A stretch of 64,000 bases of DNA from Neocallimastix lanati (nom. inval.) (lineage: Eukaryota > Neocallimastigomycota > Neocallimastigomycetes > Neocallimastigales > Neocallimastigaceae): NCBI GenBank assembly GCA_016946835.1, contig JACVTC010000148.1, positions 192,001-256,000 of the forward strand, in the 5' to 3' direction. Positions 1 to 12,163 of this stretch are shown here, piece after piece. The notes beneath the pieces were generated by a model, which was given only the letters and a program-made list of their open reading frames with translations, was not told the origin of the DNA and ran no database searches. Made by a program: the position numbers and the translations under genes. The stretch's first letter is position 1; each line of letters starts with the position of its first letter.

Positions 1-1301
1 CTTCTTGCTTCATTATAATATATTTAATTTTTTTTAAACTCTAATGCTATTTTATAGTATCAAATATAGTATTTAATATTAGAAAATAGTTTTTCTTTAT
101 ATTTTCATCCATTTTATATGAAATATCATAAATATTTTAAAAAAATAAAATATATTATATTATTTGTTATTTATATTAAATTATTTAAATTATTTATTAT
201 ATATGTAATTATTTATTCTTAATAAATTAATATTAATTATTCAATTTTTTTAATTATAAAGAATTTTATAAGTTATATTTTATTTTTAAATGTTTAAAAA
301 AAAAAATTACCTAATTATTTAATATATATATTTAATCATTTGTTATTTTATTTAATTATTTATTTAATATTTAATCTGAATAAATTAGTAATAGTTATTC
401 AGTTTATTTAATAAAAAATATTTTTAAAAGTTAAATATTTAAATATATATTTATTATTAATATTTAATTATTTTCTTTTTTTATTTATATTTAATTATTT
501 AAATTAATTATTTAAATTAATTATTATTATAAATAAGTTTAAATAACTATTCATTCTTTTTAGTTTCAAAATGATTAAAAAAATATTTTTTTTTTAAAAA
601 ATAAAATTCAAAAATAGTTTATATTCATTTCCAAACATGATTGTAATTTATTTATTTATTTATTTATATATAATTGTATTAAAAAATATTAAAATATATA
701 AAGTTAAATTACAACAGTATAAAAGCAATATTACAAAATGCAACTTTTCCGAAATGAAACATATTCCATACTATATACATGTGTATTAACAGATGATAAA
801 TTATTGCATTATACAATATCAGGTAATATTAATTAATGATTTGTTTAATAATATTAAAAAGATTTTATTTATTTTAAGTATTATAAATAATTTTTATTTC
901 ACAATTTATTTAGAAATATAAATTAAATATAATTAACAAAATTTTAACTATTTGTAATTGCTTTTTTAATATTATATTTTTTAAAGAAATTATATGTGAA
1001 ATTAATACATAAAAATTATTAATAAATAAATAAATAATTAAATAAATAATATTCTTTTATTTTTTTTTTTTTTTTTTTTTTTTGAATGGTTTATTATAAT
1101 TCTTGAAATAATTAAATATTAATATTTTTAAAATAATGATTATAAATGAATGTCCCATATTTAAATAAAGAAATATTAATTTTTAAAAAAAGTAATAATA
1201 TTTTTTTTTTATTTTGAAATATATATACTAAATAAAATTAAAATTTAAATGAACTATATAATATTTCTGATGTAAAAATATAAATATAAATTAATGATTA
1301 T

Positions 1302-1692
1302 TATAAATGTCATATTATTTTTTTATTTTTTTATTCTAAAAAAAAAAAAAAACAATAATAATAATTTTTAAGAAAAAAGATTTAAATGATGTAATAATGT
1401 AATAAAACTATATTATATAATAAATTACAAAATAAATTAATAATTTTATTTAATATAAAATTATTTTGGTCATGAACTAAAATTTATAATATTTGTAAAT
1501 ATCATATTATTTTTTTTTTATTATGAAAATAATAATAATAATAATAATAATTTTCAGGAAAAAAAAAGATTTACTTTTTTCCATGATGTAATAATGCACT
1601 GAAACTCTATTATATAATAAATTACAAAATAAATTAATAATTTTATTTAATATAAAATTATTTTGGTCAAGAACCAAAATTTATAATATATT
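1302..1692 (+). repeat. Two-copy tandem duplication, unit about 197 bp
   Basis: Bases 1302-1490 and 1493-1692 are two head-to-tail copies. A 62-base core is identical at 1411-1472 and 1608-1669, so the period is 197. Both copies start with a CATATTATTT tract followed by A/T homopolymers and AAT-rich sequence. The copies differ mainly by homopolymer length and an AAT expansion in the second. No coding potential was seen. Confidence 0.75.
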
Positions 1693-3023
1693 TAGAAAAA
1701 ATTAAAGATAAGATATTAGGTCAACATTATATTTAAAATTAAAATAATTAAATAAAAAAATAATCTTAATTATAATACACTTATGATATGTATAAATATT
1801 TAATTTTAAAATATTTAATTTGAATAATTTAATATAAATATTGTTAATTATTAAAAGAAAAAATGAACATTATTATTTAAATTAATAAATGTATATTAAA
1901 CATTATTTTAATAATTTTTATATATAAATTTTTTACAAATAGATAAAATTTTATTTTATTAATATAATTTTTTTATTATTATTATATTCATATTTTAAAT
2001 TTAATTTTTTATTATTATATTCCTATTTTAAATTTAATTTTTTTATATCTTAATTTATTTTATTTTTTTTTTAATTTAAACATTTAAACTATATTTATTA
2101 ATACATAGGGATAAAATAATATCATAAGATTTAAAAGATAATCTGTGTCATCTTTTGTCTTTTTTATTAATATTTTTTAACAATTTTTCTTTTTATTTGT
2201 TTTAGGATATATTTATATATTTTTATAATACTAATGTCAGTGACTAATAATTTAATATAAAGATCTTTTTAATTTTTTTTTTATTACTTAGATAAAAAAA
2301 TGAACAATATTAATTATCAATTTTTTTATTACAAATGCATTTATTTTGGTTTAGATTTATCTAAATTAAATATATTTTGTATATATAAGAATTCAATTTA
2401 AACTAATAATTTTATTATTATTAAGTTAAAAAATTTATATTCAAATTATTATTACTATTTTAATAATGATCATTCATAATAATAAAATACCTTAATAATA
2501 TTAAAATTATTAAGATAAATGTATAAAATAATATTTATTTAAAAAATATTAATTTTAACAAAAGATAAAACCTATAAAAATTCATTATTCAGAATAATGG
2601 TTTTTTAATTAGATATATATGATTTTATTATAAATAAAATTATTAAGATTTGTTTCATAAAATGAAATAATTAGTATATTTTAATTTATTATTGGTTCTT
2701 TCACTTCTATTTTTTTTTTCTGTGTAATTAAAAATAAAAAATACAATGTATTTTATATCAATTTAAATATTTATAAAAAAAAATTGTTATTAATAAAAAA
2801 AATTTATAATAATAATCTTATTAATTAATCATTTGTAAAAAATATAATAATTAAACTTTATTTTAATTAAAAAAATATAAAATTTAATTTAAATTTATTA
2901 AAGTTAATATATTAAAATTTTAATAAATATTATTAATATTTAAAGATTCTCATTTAATATAATAATTTTAAATTATAATAAAAATTTTTTAATTTTTTTT
3001 TTTTAAAAAAAAAAACATAAAAG

Positions 3024-3034
3024 TATATAAATAG
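3024..3034 (+). promoter_or_regulatory. Possible TATA box of the esterase gene
   Basis: TATATAAATAG lies 180-190 bases upstream of the ATG at 3214 and matches the eukaryotic TATA consensus. In a region this A+T-rich such a match can easily be chance; only its placement upstream of a real gene gives it weight. Confidence 0.25.
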
Positions 3035-3213
3035 TATAATTTTCCAATAAATTTTTATTCTTTATTCTACATTATATTATTAATATTGATTATTAATATA
3101 TATTGTAAAAATAAAAAAGGAGATAAAGATTTTTCATAATAAAAATACTTAAATAAATAGAATAAATAAATATAATAAATTAAAAAAAAATAAAAAATAA
3201 ATTAATAGTGAAA

Positions 3214-5151
3214 ATGAAATATTTATCATCTCTTTTATTTTTAATAGGTATAAGCTCAAAATTAGTTCATGCTTACAGCGAATGCAGGGGTTGCGCTGTA
3301 TATTATGTTGAGGATGGTGTTAATTGGGGTGTTGAAAACGACGACTGGTGTTGTAAGTTCTAATAATAGAATAATAATAAACGAAGAAAAAATTAAAAAT
3401 AATTCAATAAATTAATTATTTATTATAATATAATAGTACATCGATTAGTTAATAAATTTAATTTATTTGGTTCATATGAATTTAATTAAATATATATTTA
3501 ATAATTAACAAATACATAAATTGTTAGTAATACCATCAAGATGTGAAAATAATGGTTCAAATCAATGTTTTTCTTATCCAGAATACACTTGCTGTGAAGG
3601 CTGTAATGTTATTGAAGAAGATGGATCTGGTAAGTGGGGTATTGAAAATAACCAATGGTGTGGTATTAAAGATTCATGTAATAGTAGCAATAATGAAGGT
3701 AAATATATTATATAAATACATTTTTACTAATTTTTATAATAATTTTAAAATTTTTAAGTAGTTATTAATGATGAATATAAAATAAAAATGTATATTATTT
3801 TATTAATACATAATATATAATATAAATAGAAGCAAATAACAACTCTTCAGCTGCTAATCTTAAGAATGGTTGGTATACCATTAAAAATCCAGAATCTGGT
3901 AAATATCTTCAAGTAAGTAATGGAAGAGCTTCTGATAGTGCTAATGTAGTTATTGGTACCAATGCTCAAAAGTGGAAACTTGAAAATGTTGGAAACGGTT
4001 ACGTAACTTTAGTTAGTATGTATGGTAACTACATGTTAGATATTGCTAATGGAGAAGATAAAGATGGTTCTAACCTTCAAATATACTCTGCTTATGGTGG
4101 TGATGCTCAACAATTTATAATTTTGAAGACTTCTCAGAATAATGTATATGCAATTGGTACTAAGGCTAGTGAAGGTACTAAAGTACTTGATATTGAAGGT
4201 GGAAGAACATCCGAAGGTTCTAATGTTTTACAATGGACTAATGGCGGAAAGAGTAATCAAACTTGGACTTTTGAATCTGTTAATGCTCCAAGCGAGGAAG
4301 AAATTAATCCACCAAGACCAGCTTCTAACTTTAAATATGTAGCTAATATGAGTTATAAAGATGCCCCTGGAAATTATCTTAATCCATGTCAGCAAGCAGG
4401 TAGAATTGTTAAGGAAAGTTACAGTGGTATTAATGGAGGTAATTCATTAAATGTCTACTTACCATATGGTTACGATAAGAATAAGCAATATAATATCTTT
4501 TATCTTATGCATGGTGGTGGTGAGAATGAAAACACTATATTCAGTAATGATGTAAAACTTCAAAATATTATTGATCATTTAATAATGAATGGTGAACTTG
4601 AACCATTAATTATTGTTACTCCAACCTTCAATAAATGTGAAGCTCGTACTTTTTACAAGGAATTCCGTGAATCAGTTATTCCATTCGTTGAAGGTAAATA
4701 TTCTACTTATGCAAAATCTGTTTCTCCAAGTGATATTAAGGCTTCAAGAATGCACAGAGCTTTCGGTGGTTTCTCTATGGGTTCTGCTTCTACATGGGCT
4801 GTCTTAGTCAACTGTTTAGATATTGTCGCCTACTATATGCCACTTAGTGGTGATAACTGGGAAGCTAATGGTGGTTACGGCAAGGCTAAGTCAGTTGCTG
4901 ATGCTATTAACAGAGCAGGTTTAAAGAGTAATGAATTCTTTATTTTCTGTGCTACTGGTTCAGAAGATATTGCTTATCCAAATATGAATCCACAAATGGA
5001 TGAAATGAAGAAGATGCAACCATTTATTTACACTTCAGATTTCTCTAAGGGTAATTTCTACTATCTTGTAGCTCCAGGTAAGACTCACTGGTGGGGATAT
5101 GTCAAACATTACATTTATGATGCTCTTCCATCATTTTTCCATGAAGGTTAA
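3214..5151 (+). CDS. Secreted dockerin / ricin-type lectin / CE1 esterase (feruloyl or acetylxylan esterase-like)
   Basis: Three exons are inferred: 3214-3352, 3528-3698 and 3830-5151. Introns 3353-3527 and 3699-3829 have GTAAGT/GTAAAT donors and TAG acceptors, and the joined frame stays open for 543 residues. Residues 1-20 are a signal peptide. Residues 22-52 and 52-97 are two Cys/Trp-rich fungal dockerins (WGVEN..WC, then YTCC..WGIEN..WCG); the first lacks the usual leading Cys segment. An Asn/Ser linker leads to a ricin-type beta-trefoil (about 113-254). A CE1 (esterase D-like) alpha/beta hydrolase fills about 270-540: nucleophile Ser419 in GFSMGS, probable Asp483, His523 in THWWGY. Known role of the parts: dockerins tether enzymes to the fungal cellulosome, and CE1 enzymes remove feruloyl or acetyl groups from xylan. 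The exact substrate is inference. The first intron splits codon 47, between the two dockerins. Confidence 0.9.
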
Positions 5152-5494
5152 GTTTAAGAATGAAAAATAGTAATCACATTTCCAAATAAAAAAAAAAAGT
5201 TATTATATATATATCTAATATTAAAAAAAAAAAAAGGATATATATATAGTTTTAAATAAAATGTGATGCATTCACAAAAATAAAGAATTAATAAATAAGA
5301 AAAAATAAATAAATAAAATTATAATACCAAATTTAAAATATAGTTTAAAAAAGAATTTAAAAAATAAATTTTAATAAAAAAAAATAAATACACAAATATG
5401 TATTAAAATGAAAAAAAAAAAATAATAATAATAATAAAATAGTTTAGATAAGGAAAAAAGGAGTTATATTATAGTTATAATACCAAATTTTAAA

Positions 5495-5533
<39 letters not shown>

Positions 5534-5713
5534 AAGATATTTTAATATAGAAAAATAAATATATAAATATTTATATAAAATAAAATAAAGTTTAAAAAAT
5601 ATTCAAAAAATAATTTTAAATAAAGAAAAATAAAATATACAAATGTGTATGAAGACGAAAAAATAATAAAAAATAGTTTAGTTAAGAAAAAAAGAATTGA
5701 AGTCAAAATATAT

Positions 5714-5969
5714 TATATTTTTATTAAAAAAAATAATATTTTTACTTAGATTATATATATTTAAATATTAAAAGGGTTAAATATATTATTTAATATAAAT
5801 ATAAATCGAAGTATTGTTATGCATATATAATAAAATATAAATAAATACAGAATAAAAAATATATATAATCTAAGTAAAAATATTATTTTTTAATAAAAAT
5901 ATATTTTATTATATATGCATAATAATACTTCGATTTATATTTAAATTAAATAATATATTTAACCCTTTT
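5714..5969. repeat. Two interleaved inverted repeats (order A-B-A'-B')
   Basis: Arm A (about 5714-5760) reappears reverse-complemented at about 5858-5902, differing chiefly in an A-run. Arm B (about 5770-5839, containing AAAGGGTTAAATATATTA and AATCGAAGTATTGTTATGCA) reappears reverse-complemented at about 5899-5969. A simple hairpin would give A-B-B'-A'; here the order is A-B-A'-B', so the two stems cross. No coding sequence lies inside. Confidence 0.75.
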
Positions 5970-6050
5970 AAGATGTATCTTTTAATATATATATTAACTT
6001 TTAAAAGATATTAAAAAGTTGAATTTATATTATTAAACAATTAAAAAATA

Positions 6051-6100
<50 letters not shown>

Positions 6101-6802
6101 AAAGATTTATTTATAAATATTATTTTAATGATATTTTTTTTTTGTCTTTTTACATTTAATATTTTTATTTATTTATAAATATAGTTTTATTTTAAACTAT
6201 AAAAAAAATTTTTTTTATATATATTATTTAAGAATTTTGAAGTAGAAAAAATATAAATATTTATATATTGAAATTATTTTATAAAAAAATTAATTTTATT
6301 ATATAAATAGTTATTTTTATATATATTGTATTATCTTCTATAAATATTTGTTTATATAAATTACTTTTATTTATTTTTTTTTAAAAAAAAAAAAAATAAT
6401 AATAATAATAAAAATAAAAGAAAAAAAATTCATTCTTTTCTGGAAATAAAAAATCTTATAATTATAGAATTAAAATTTTCATTTTGTATAATAAATAAAT
6501 CAGTTTTAGGTTTTCTAATTAATAAAACTAAAATTATATACTAAATATATTTATTTCAATACTTAATTGACTAGGGAAAAGATATTACTTTATAATAAGA
6601 TATGATTAATAATACTTTAAAGTTTTGGAATGGATTCTTTTAAACAGTGAAAGTATTTAATAAAACGAAATTATATTAAAAATTCAGATAGACTTTATTT
6701 AAATATTAAAAAAAAATAATAATTTCTTAAAAAATATATTCTAAATAGTATTTTTTTCAAAATTAATTGAATAAATAATAAATATATAGAAAAAGAAAAT
6801 AA

Positions 6803-6841
<39 letters not shown>

Positions 6842-6899
6842 AATTAATAATAAATTTATTAAATAAATAAATTTAAAAAATATTTTCATAAATTTGGGG

Positions 6900-6980
6900 G
6901 AGGAGCATTTCGCAAAATTTCATTTCGGAAAGTTTCATTTCGGAAAATTTACATAAAAAGTTTCATTTCGCAAAATTTTT
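6900..6980. repeat. Cluster of CATTTCGSAAA motifs (possible MITE terminus)
   Basis: Four near-copies of TTTCATTTCGGAAAA or CATTTCGCAAAATTT occur in 80 bases. The same word family forms the terminal inverted repeats at 39977-40314 and 38752-38999. No convincing partner terminus was found nearby, so this may be a single broken end. Confidence 0.4.
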
Positions 6981-7477
6981 AATAAATAAATAAATTAATA
7001 ATAAAATAAATAAATAATATATATAATTTAAATAAAAAACTAAATAAATAAAAATAAATATATAAAACTATAATAAATAAATAAATTTTAAAATTAAATT
7101 TTTAAAAAAAAATATACATATATATATGGACATATATATATTAAATATACATTATATAATAATAAATATTCATTAGAATTAACGCTTTAAAAAAATAAAA
7201 TATTTTATCATATGTTTTAAACGTTTTATAATTTTTTAAAATATATATAAGAATTTTATATATATAAAAAAAATAAGTATTAATAATTTAAAAGATGTAA
7301 AGGATAATAATTTAAAATATAATTGTTAAATTTAAAATATAATTATTAAAAAAAATATTAAAAAATAATATTTAAATAATTGATCATTTTACACCTTTTA
7401 AGTCCTTGCGCAGTATTTTAAAAATCTTAAAATTGCTAATAAATTTTTTTAATAAAAGAAATATTTATAAATAATTC

Positions 7478-7516
<39 letters not shown>

Positions 7517-7575
7517 TGAGGACATCATAAAAAAGGGAGTTAAAAGTAGCACAAAATTAGGATGATTTTAGGTGG

Positions 7576-7830
7576 TATCTATTTTTTTTTTTTTTATATT
7601 TTATATTTTATATTTTATATTTTTTATTTTATATTTTATATTTTATATTTTTATTTTATATTTTTTATATTTTTTTTATTTTTTTTTATTTATTTTATAT
7701 TTTATATTTTTATTTTTTATTTTTTATTTTATATATATATATATATTTTTTTTTATTTTTTATTTTTATTTTATATTTTATATTTTATATTTTTTATATT
7801 TTTTTATATTTTATACTTTATATTCAATAT
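7576..7830 (+). repeat. TTTTATATTTTATA low-complexity tract
   Basis: About 250 bases are made almost only of TTTTATA/TTTTTAT words. It opens reading frames of 89 and 104 codons consisting of F, Y, I and L, which are not considered genes. Confidence 0.8.
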
Positions 7831-9329
7831 TACCTATTTAAAAATAAAGTATATACAATTAAATTATATTTTATAATTATATTTAATTTAATAATTTATT
7901 ATTTTTATTTTAAAAATTACTCTTGTTAAAAAATTTTTTTAATTATAAATATTTATTTTTATTTATTTTTTTATTAACAAAAATGGTAATATATAAATTA
8001 TTAAAAATAAATTAACCTTTCTTTGATTATTTTTATTTATTATAATTATATTATTATAATGAATAATTATTAAAATTAATAATTATATCAACTTTATTAC
8101 ATTAATGTGCAAATTATTCAATTATTTATTTATATATTAATAAATATTGTAACTTTACTAAATGTGATATATAGTTGTAATATACTTTGTATTTACATTT
8201 TCAAAAGAATATTTTTTAAAAAAAATGTTATTATTATTTATAATTATTATTATTGTTATTATTATTGTTATTATTTATATCAATTTAGACTAAATAAAGA
8301 ATTATGTATTATATAATTTAATATTTTGAAATTAAAATGATATGACCCATTCAAAATAATGATAGAAAAAGAACTAAAAATTTAATACTAAGACAAATAT
8401 TCTCTTTCAGAATTTTTAAAAATAAAAAGAAATTATTAAATAAAAAGCAAAAATAATTAAATAATTTATTGTTTTCAAAATATAATTAATATAGATTTCA
8501 TTAAAGTGAATTAAGATAAATCAATATTCAGAAAAATAAAAACTTTTATATTTATCTTTAATACTTTTTAAAGAAATTCGTAATATCTAATAAGGAAAAA
8601 ATGTTTCCATGGATCATCGATGTAAATTTAAATATATATATTTATTTAAATATATATAAAATTTATATACTAAATGAATAAAATAGATTAAATTTCTAAG
8701 AATTTTATTTAATTAATAAATAAGAATTTATTAATTAATTTATGAAATTAAGTAAATAAAGTTAAATAAAATTAAATTAAAAAATGATAATACTTTTAAT
8801 TATTATTCTTTCTTTTTCCATCTCCAATCAAATTATAAGTGCCATTATGACCAATCATATTTGTCTAATTAAATGGATAAAGGAATAATTTTTAAAAATT
8901 AATATATAATTTAAAATAATATATAAATAGTAAAATATGAAGTAAAAATTTAATATTAATAAAGTTTTCTTTTTATTTTTTAAAAGAAAAAAAAAACCCT
9001 GAAATGAAACAATATAAAATGAAAATTTAATAATATTAAAGTTTTAAATAATTAAAGTGATTAAAAAATATTTCAATATTTATAATTAAAATTTTGAAAT
9101 AATAAAAAATATCTAAATAAAAAAAAATAAATAAATAATAAAAAAATAAAAAATATCTAAATAATAAAATAATAAAAAAAAATATAAATATAACTAATAT
9201 TTAAAAATATTGAAAGATCAATGTTTAATATAAATAGTTGTTAATATAATATTAATAAATAAAATAATAGATCAATATTTTTAACTTATATCAGGTCATT
9301 TATATTTTTTATATATTTATATTATATTC

Positions 9330-10706
9330 ATGTTTAATAAAATTATTGAACCTAAAAATAAAATTCCAGAGAAGCAACAAATATTTTCAAATAAAAGGCT
9401 CTGGATTCTTATTTATCCTATACTTGTTGAGCAGGTACTGATGTTGCTTGTTGGTATTGCTGATACATTGATTGTAAGTTATGCTGGTGAAAGCGCTGTA
9501 TCAGGAGTATCATTGATTAATCAAATCAATTGTGTTTTTCAGATAATATTTTTTTCTCTTTCTTCAGGTGGGGCTGTTATTGTCAGTCAGTATATTGGAA
9601 GAGGGGATTTAAAAAAAGGAAATTTATCAGCAGGACAATTAATAATGATTTCAGGTACATTTTCTATTGCTATAGCAGTTATTCTTTTGCTTTCGAAAGA
9701 AGTTTTGCTTAAATTACTTTTTGGAAAAGTTGAAGCAGATGTCATGCAAGCAAGTATCACTTATTTAACTATAACTGTCTTGTCTTTTCCTGCACTTGCT
9801 GTATATCAAGCTTGCTCTGCCATTTTTAGAAGTATGGCTAAAACAAAGATTACAATGTATGTCTCTTTCTTGATGAATGTTATCAATTTAGGAGGTAATA
9901 TGATAGGCGTTTTTATATTAAAAGCTGGAGTAGCCGGGGTAGCTATTCCTTCTTTAATATCAAGAAGTGTGGCTACATTTATTATGCTTATTGCTTGTTT
10001 CAATAAAAAAAATATTATCTTTGTAAAATTTAGACACATTTTCAAATTTGACAGGAATATCATTAGAATCATACTTCATATTGCTATTCCTAATTCTATA
10101 GAAGGAGGATTATTAGAAGCTTCAAAGGTAGTACTTAGTAGTATCGTTGCCTTATTTGGAACTTCACAAATTGCAGCCAATGGAGTATCACAAAATTTTT
10201 GGAATATGGCTGCTCTTTTTAATACAGTCATGGGACCAGTTTTTATTACAGTAATAGGACAATGTATTGGAGCTAAGGATTATGAAGCAGCAGATTACTA
10301 TTTCAGAAAACTTTTAAGAATAACTTATTTTGGGGCAATTTCCTGGAATATTATATTTTATGGAATTACTTTGTTAGTATTAAAATTGTATGATTTATCT
10401 GAAGAAACACTTAAATTAATTATCATTATGTGTTTAATTCATAATTTCTTTAACGCTGCATTTCATCCATGTGGTTTTACATTAGCATCAGGTTTAAGAG
10501 CTGCTAATGATGTAAAGTTCACAATGTTTACAGGAATATTTGCAACAGTAATTATAAGAGTATTATTTTCTGTCATACTTGGGGTATGGTTCAAAATGGG
10601 GGTTATAGGAGTTACTTTTGCCATGGCTATTGATTGGGGAGTTAGATTTATTTTAATTTTATTAAGATATAAAAGTGGAAAATGGAGATCCATTCAACTT
10701 ATTTAA
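9330..10706 (+). CDS. MATE family multidrug/toxin efflux transporter
   Basis: An intronless frame of 458 codons runs ATG to TAA and begins MFNKIIEPKNK. It has about twelve hydrophobic helices in two halves. Early helices contain YPILVEQVLMLLVGIADT and SSGGAVIVSQYIGRGD, which match the conserved N-terminal part of bacterial MATE exporters. Length is normal for the family (about 450). MATE proteins are membrane antiporters that expel cationic compounds using a Na+ or H+ gradient. Sequence style (few Asn runs, no intron, much higher G+C than flanks) is closer to Firmicute MATE proteins than to fungal ones, so bacterial origin is inferred. The substrate is unknown. An AT-repeat and poly-T tract (10707-10754) directly follow the stop. 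Confidence 0.9.
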   Translation: MFNKIIEPKNKIPEKQQIFSNKRLWILIYPILVEQVLMLLVGIADTLIVSYAGESAVSGVSLINQINCVFQIIFFSLSSGGAVIVSQYIGRGDLKKGNLSAGQLIMISGTFSIAIAVILLLSKEVLLKLLFGKVEADVMQASITYLTITVLSFPALAVYQACSAIFRSMAKTKITMYVSFLMNVINLGGNMIGVFILKAGVAGVAIPSLISRSVATFIMLIACFNKKNIIFVKFRHIFKFDRNIIRIILHIAIPNSIEGGLLEASKVVLSSIVALFGTSQIAANGVSQNFWNMAALFNTVMGPVFITVIGQCIGAKDYEAADYYFRKLLRITYFGAISWNIIFYGITLLVLKLYDLSEETLKLIIIMCLIHNFFNAAFHPCGFTLASGLRAANDVKFTMFTGIFATVIIRVLFSVILGVWFKMGVIGVTFAMAIDWGVRFILILLRYKSGKWRSIQLI

Positions 10707-10711
10707 ATATA

Positions 10712-10745
<34 letters not shown>

Positions 10746-11014
10746 TTTTTTTTGGATTTTTTATTCTTTGAAAAAAAATAATATTTAAAATATAAATTAA
10801 TATATTAATATTTATATTATTTAATTTAAAATAAATATATATATTTTTTATTTTTATATATATTATAAAATAATAACTATAATTGCCATTGTAATAACAA
10901 TAATAATTACATTAATATTCTTATATAATTATATAATTATAATAATAATGATAACTATAATAATATAATAATAATTATAATTATAATAATTAATAATAAT
11001 AATTAATAATAATA

Positions 11015-11053
<39 letters not shown>

Positions 11054-11873
11054 TAGTGATTAATAATAATAATTTATATATTAAATATAAATAAAAAAAT
11101 AATTATAATAATGATTAATTCCCTAATCCAAAGAAAGTACATTCAAAAATATTTTATATATAATATCCTAAATATAAAAATTTAAAAAGGATAAATTTTT
11201 TTTTTTTTTAACGACCGTAGCTGCACATTAAAAAGGATAAAAAAAAAAAGTTTTTAATAAAATTTTTGTCTTAAGATATAATAATAAAGAATTATTAGTA
11301 TGTAATAAACAAAAAGTTTAAAATCATAATTACATTTATCCATCATCCATCAAAAAGAATAAAAAAATTATTAATAATTAAAAATATTTAATTATTTAAA
11401 ATAAAATAAAAATATATATTTATATAAATAAAAAAAAAAAAAAAAAAGATTAATAATTTATTTTAATATAATTTAAAATTATTATATAAATAAATTTTAC
11501 AATATTTTTGATACTATTTTTAATTTAATTTTTAGAACTTTTTATATAAATTATCATTAAAAATAGAAGTCTAAATACTTTAATTTTATAAGATATTAGA
11601 AGTTATAAAGTTTTATTGTATATTTAAATATTTATAATATATATTATATTTTAATTAATACTAAAATTTTGTATTCTTTTTTAAATAATAAAATAAATAT
11701 ATTTTAATGAACTAATTCTTATATATTATGTATATATAGTAATACTTATCATAAAGATAAAATTTATCTTTTCAAATATTACAATTCTTATTATCAAATT
11801 ATAATTAATATATATTATATATTTTTTTTTAAGTAAAATAAATAGTGTTAAAACCAAAAGTGTTAAATTCAAA

Positions 11874-11911
<38 letters not shown>

Positions 11912-12163
11912 TATTAATAATTTTAATTTATTATTATTATTTTTTTTTATCTAAATTATATTATATGAAATTAAAAATTGATACGATATATTCAAAATTC
12001 TTGAATTAATTATTATTCAGTAATATTACAAAACAACTTTAACTTCATCATTGTTTGTAATTTTTTTCTCCAGAAAAAAAATAAATAAATAAATTAATAA
12101 ACGAATTAAATTTAATTAATTTAAAACTAAATAAAACAAGAAACATAAAAAAAAAAAAAGAAA
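10707..12163. other. AT-rich intergenic region
   Basis: No gene was seen. It contains an AT dinucleotide and poly-T tract after the MATE stop, an AAT/ATAATT microsatellite near 10900-11060, a short G+C-richer island at 11209-11228 (ACGACCGTAGCTGCACATTA) of unknown meaning, and a 29-base poly-A at about 11877-11905. The last 100 bases are the A-rich leader of receptor gene A. Confidence 0.65.

Larger units (their letters stand above)
1..3213. other. AT-rich intergenic region
   Basis: No coding sequence could be recognised on either strand. The stretch is A/T homopolymers, TTTA/AAAT runs and short palindromes. It holds one local tandem duplication (about 1302-1692, listed separately). Around 735-765 a short G+C-richer patch contains TTTCCGAAATGAAAC, a motif shared with the MITE-like ends at 6906-6980 and 38.7-40.3 kb. 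The last 200 bases are probably the promoter and 5' leader of the esterase gene that follows. Confidence 0.7.
5152..9329. other. AT-rich intergenic region with inverted repeats
   Basis: No gene is supported. The region holds an interleaved inverted repeat (5714-5969), long poly-A/poly-T runs (about 5505-5530, 6056-6092, 7482-7514), a TTTA/AAAT tract near 6804-6842, a cluster of three or four near-copies of a CATTTCGSAAAA motif (6906-6980), and a TTTTATATTTTATA low-complexity tract (7576-7815) whose apparent open frames are only F/Y/I/L repeats. Confidence 0.7.

Noticed and set aside
7562-7876. Two overlapping hydrophobic frames of 89 and 104 codons
   Set aside because: They consist only of F, I, Y and L encoded by TTTTATA repeats.
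9806-10072. 88-codon minus-strand frame inside the MATE gene
   Set aside because: Antisense shadow of a well-supported plus-strand gene.
11205-11235. Short G+C-richer island ACGACCGTAGCTGCACATTA
   Set aside because: Too short to assign; no inverted partner, frame or known site was found.
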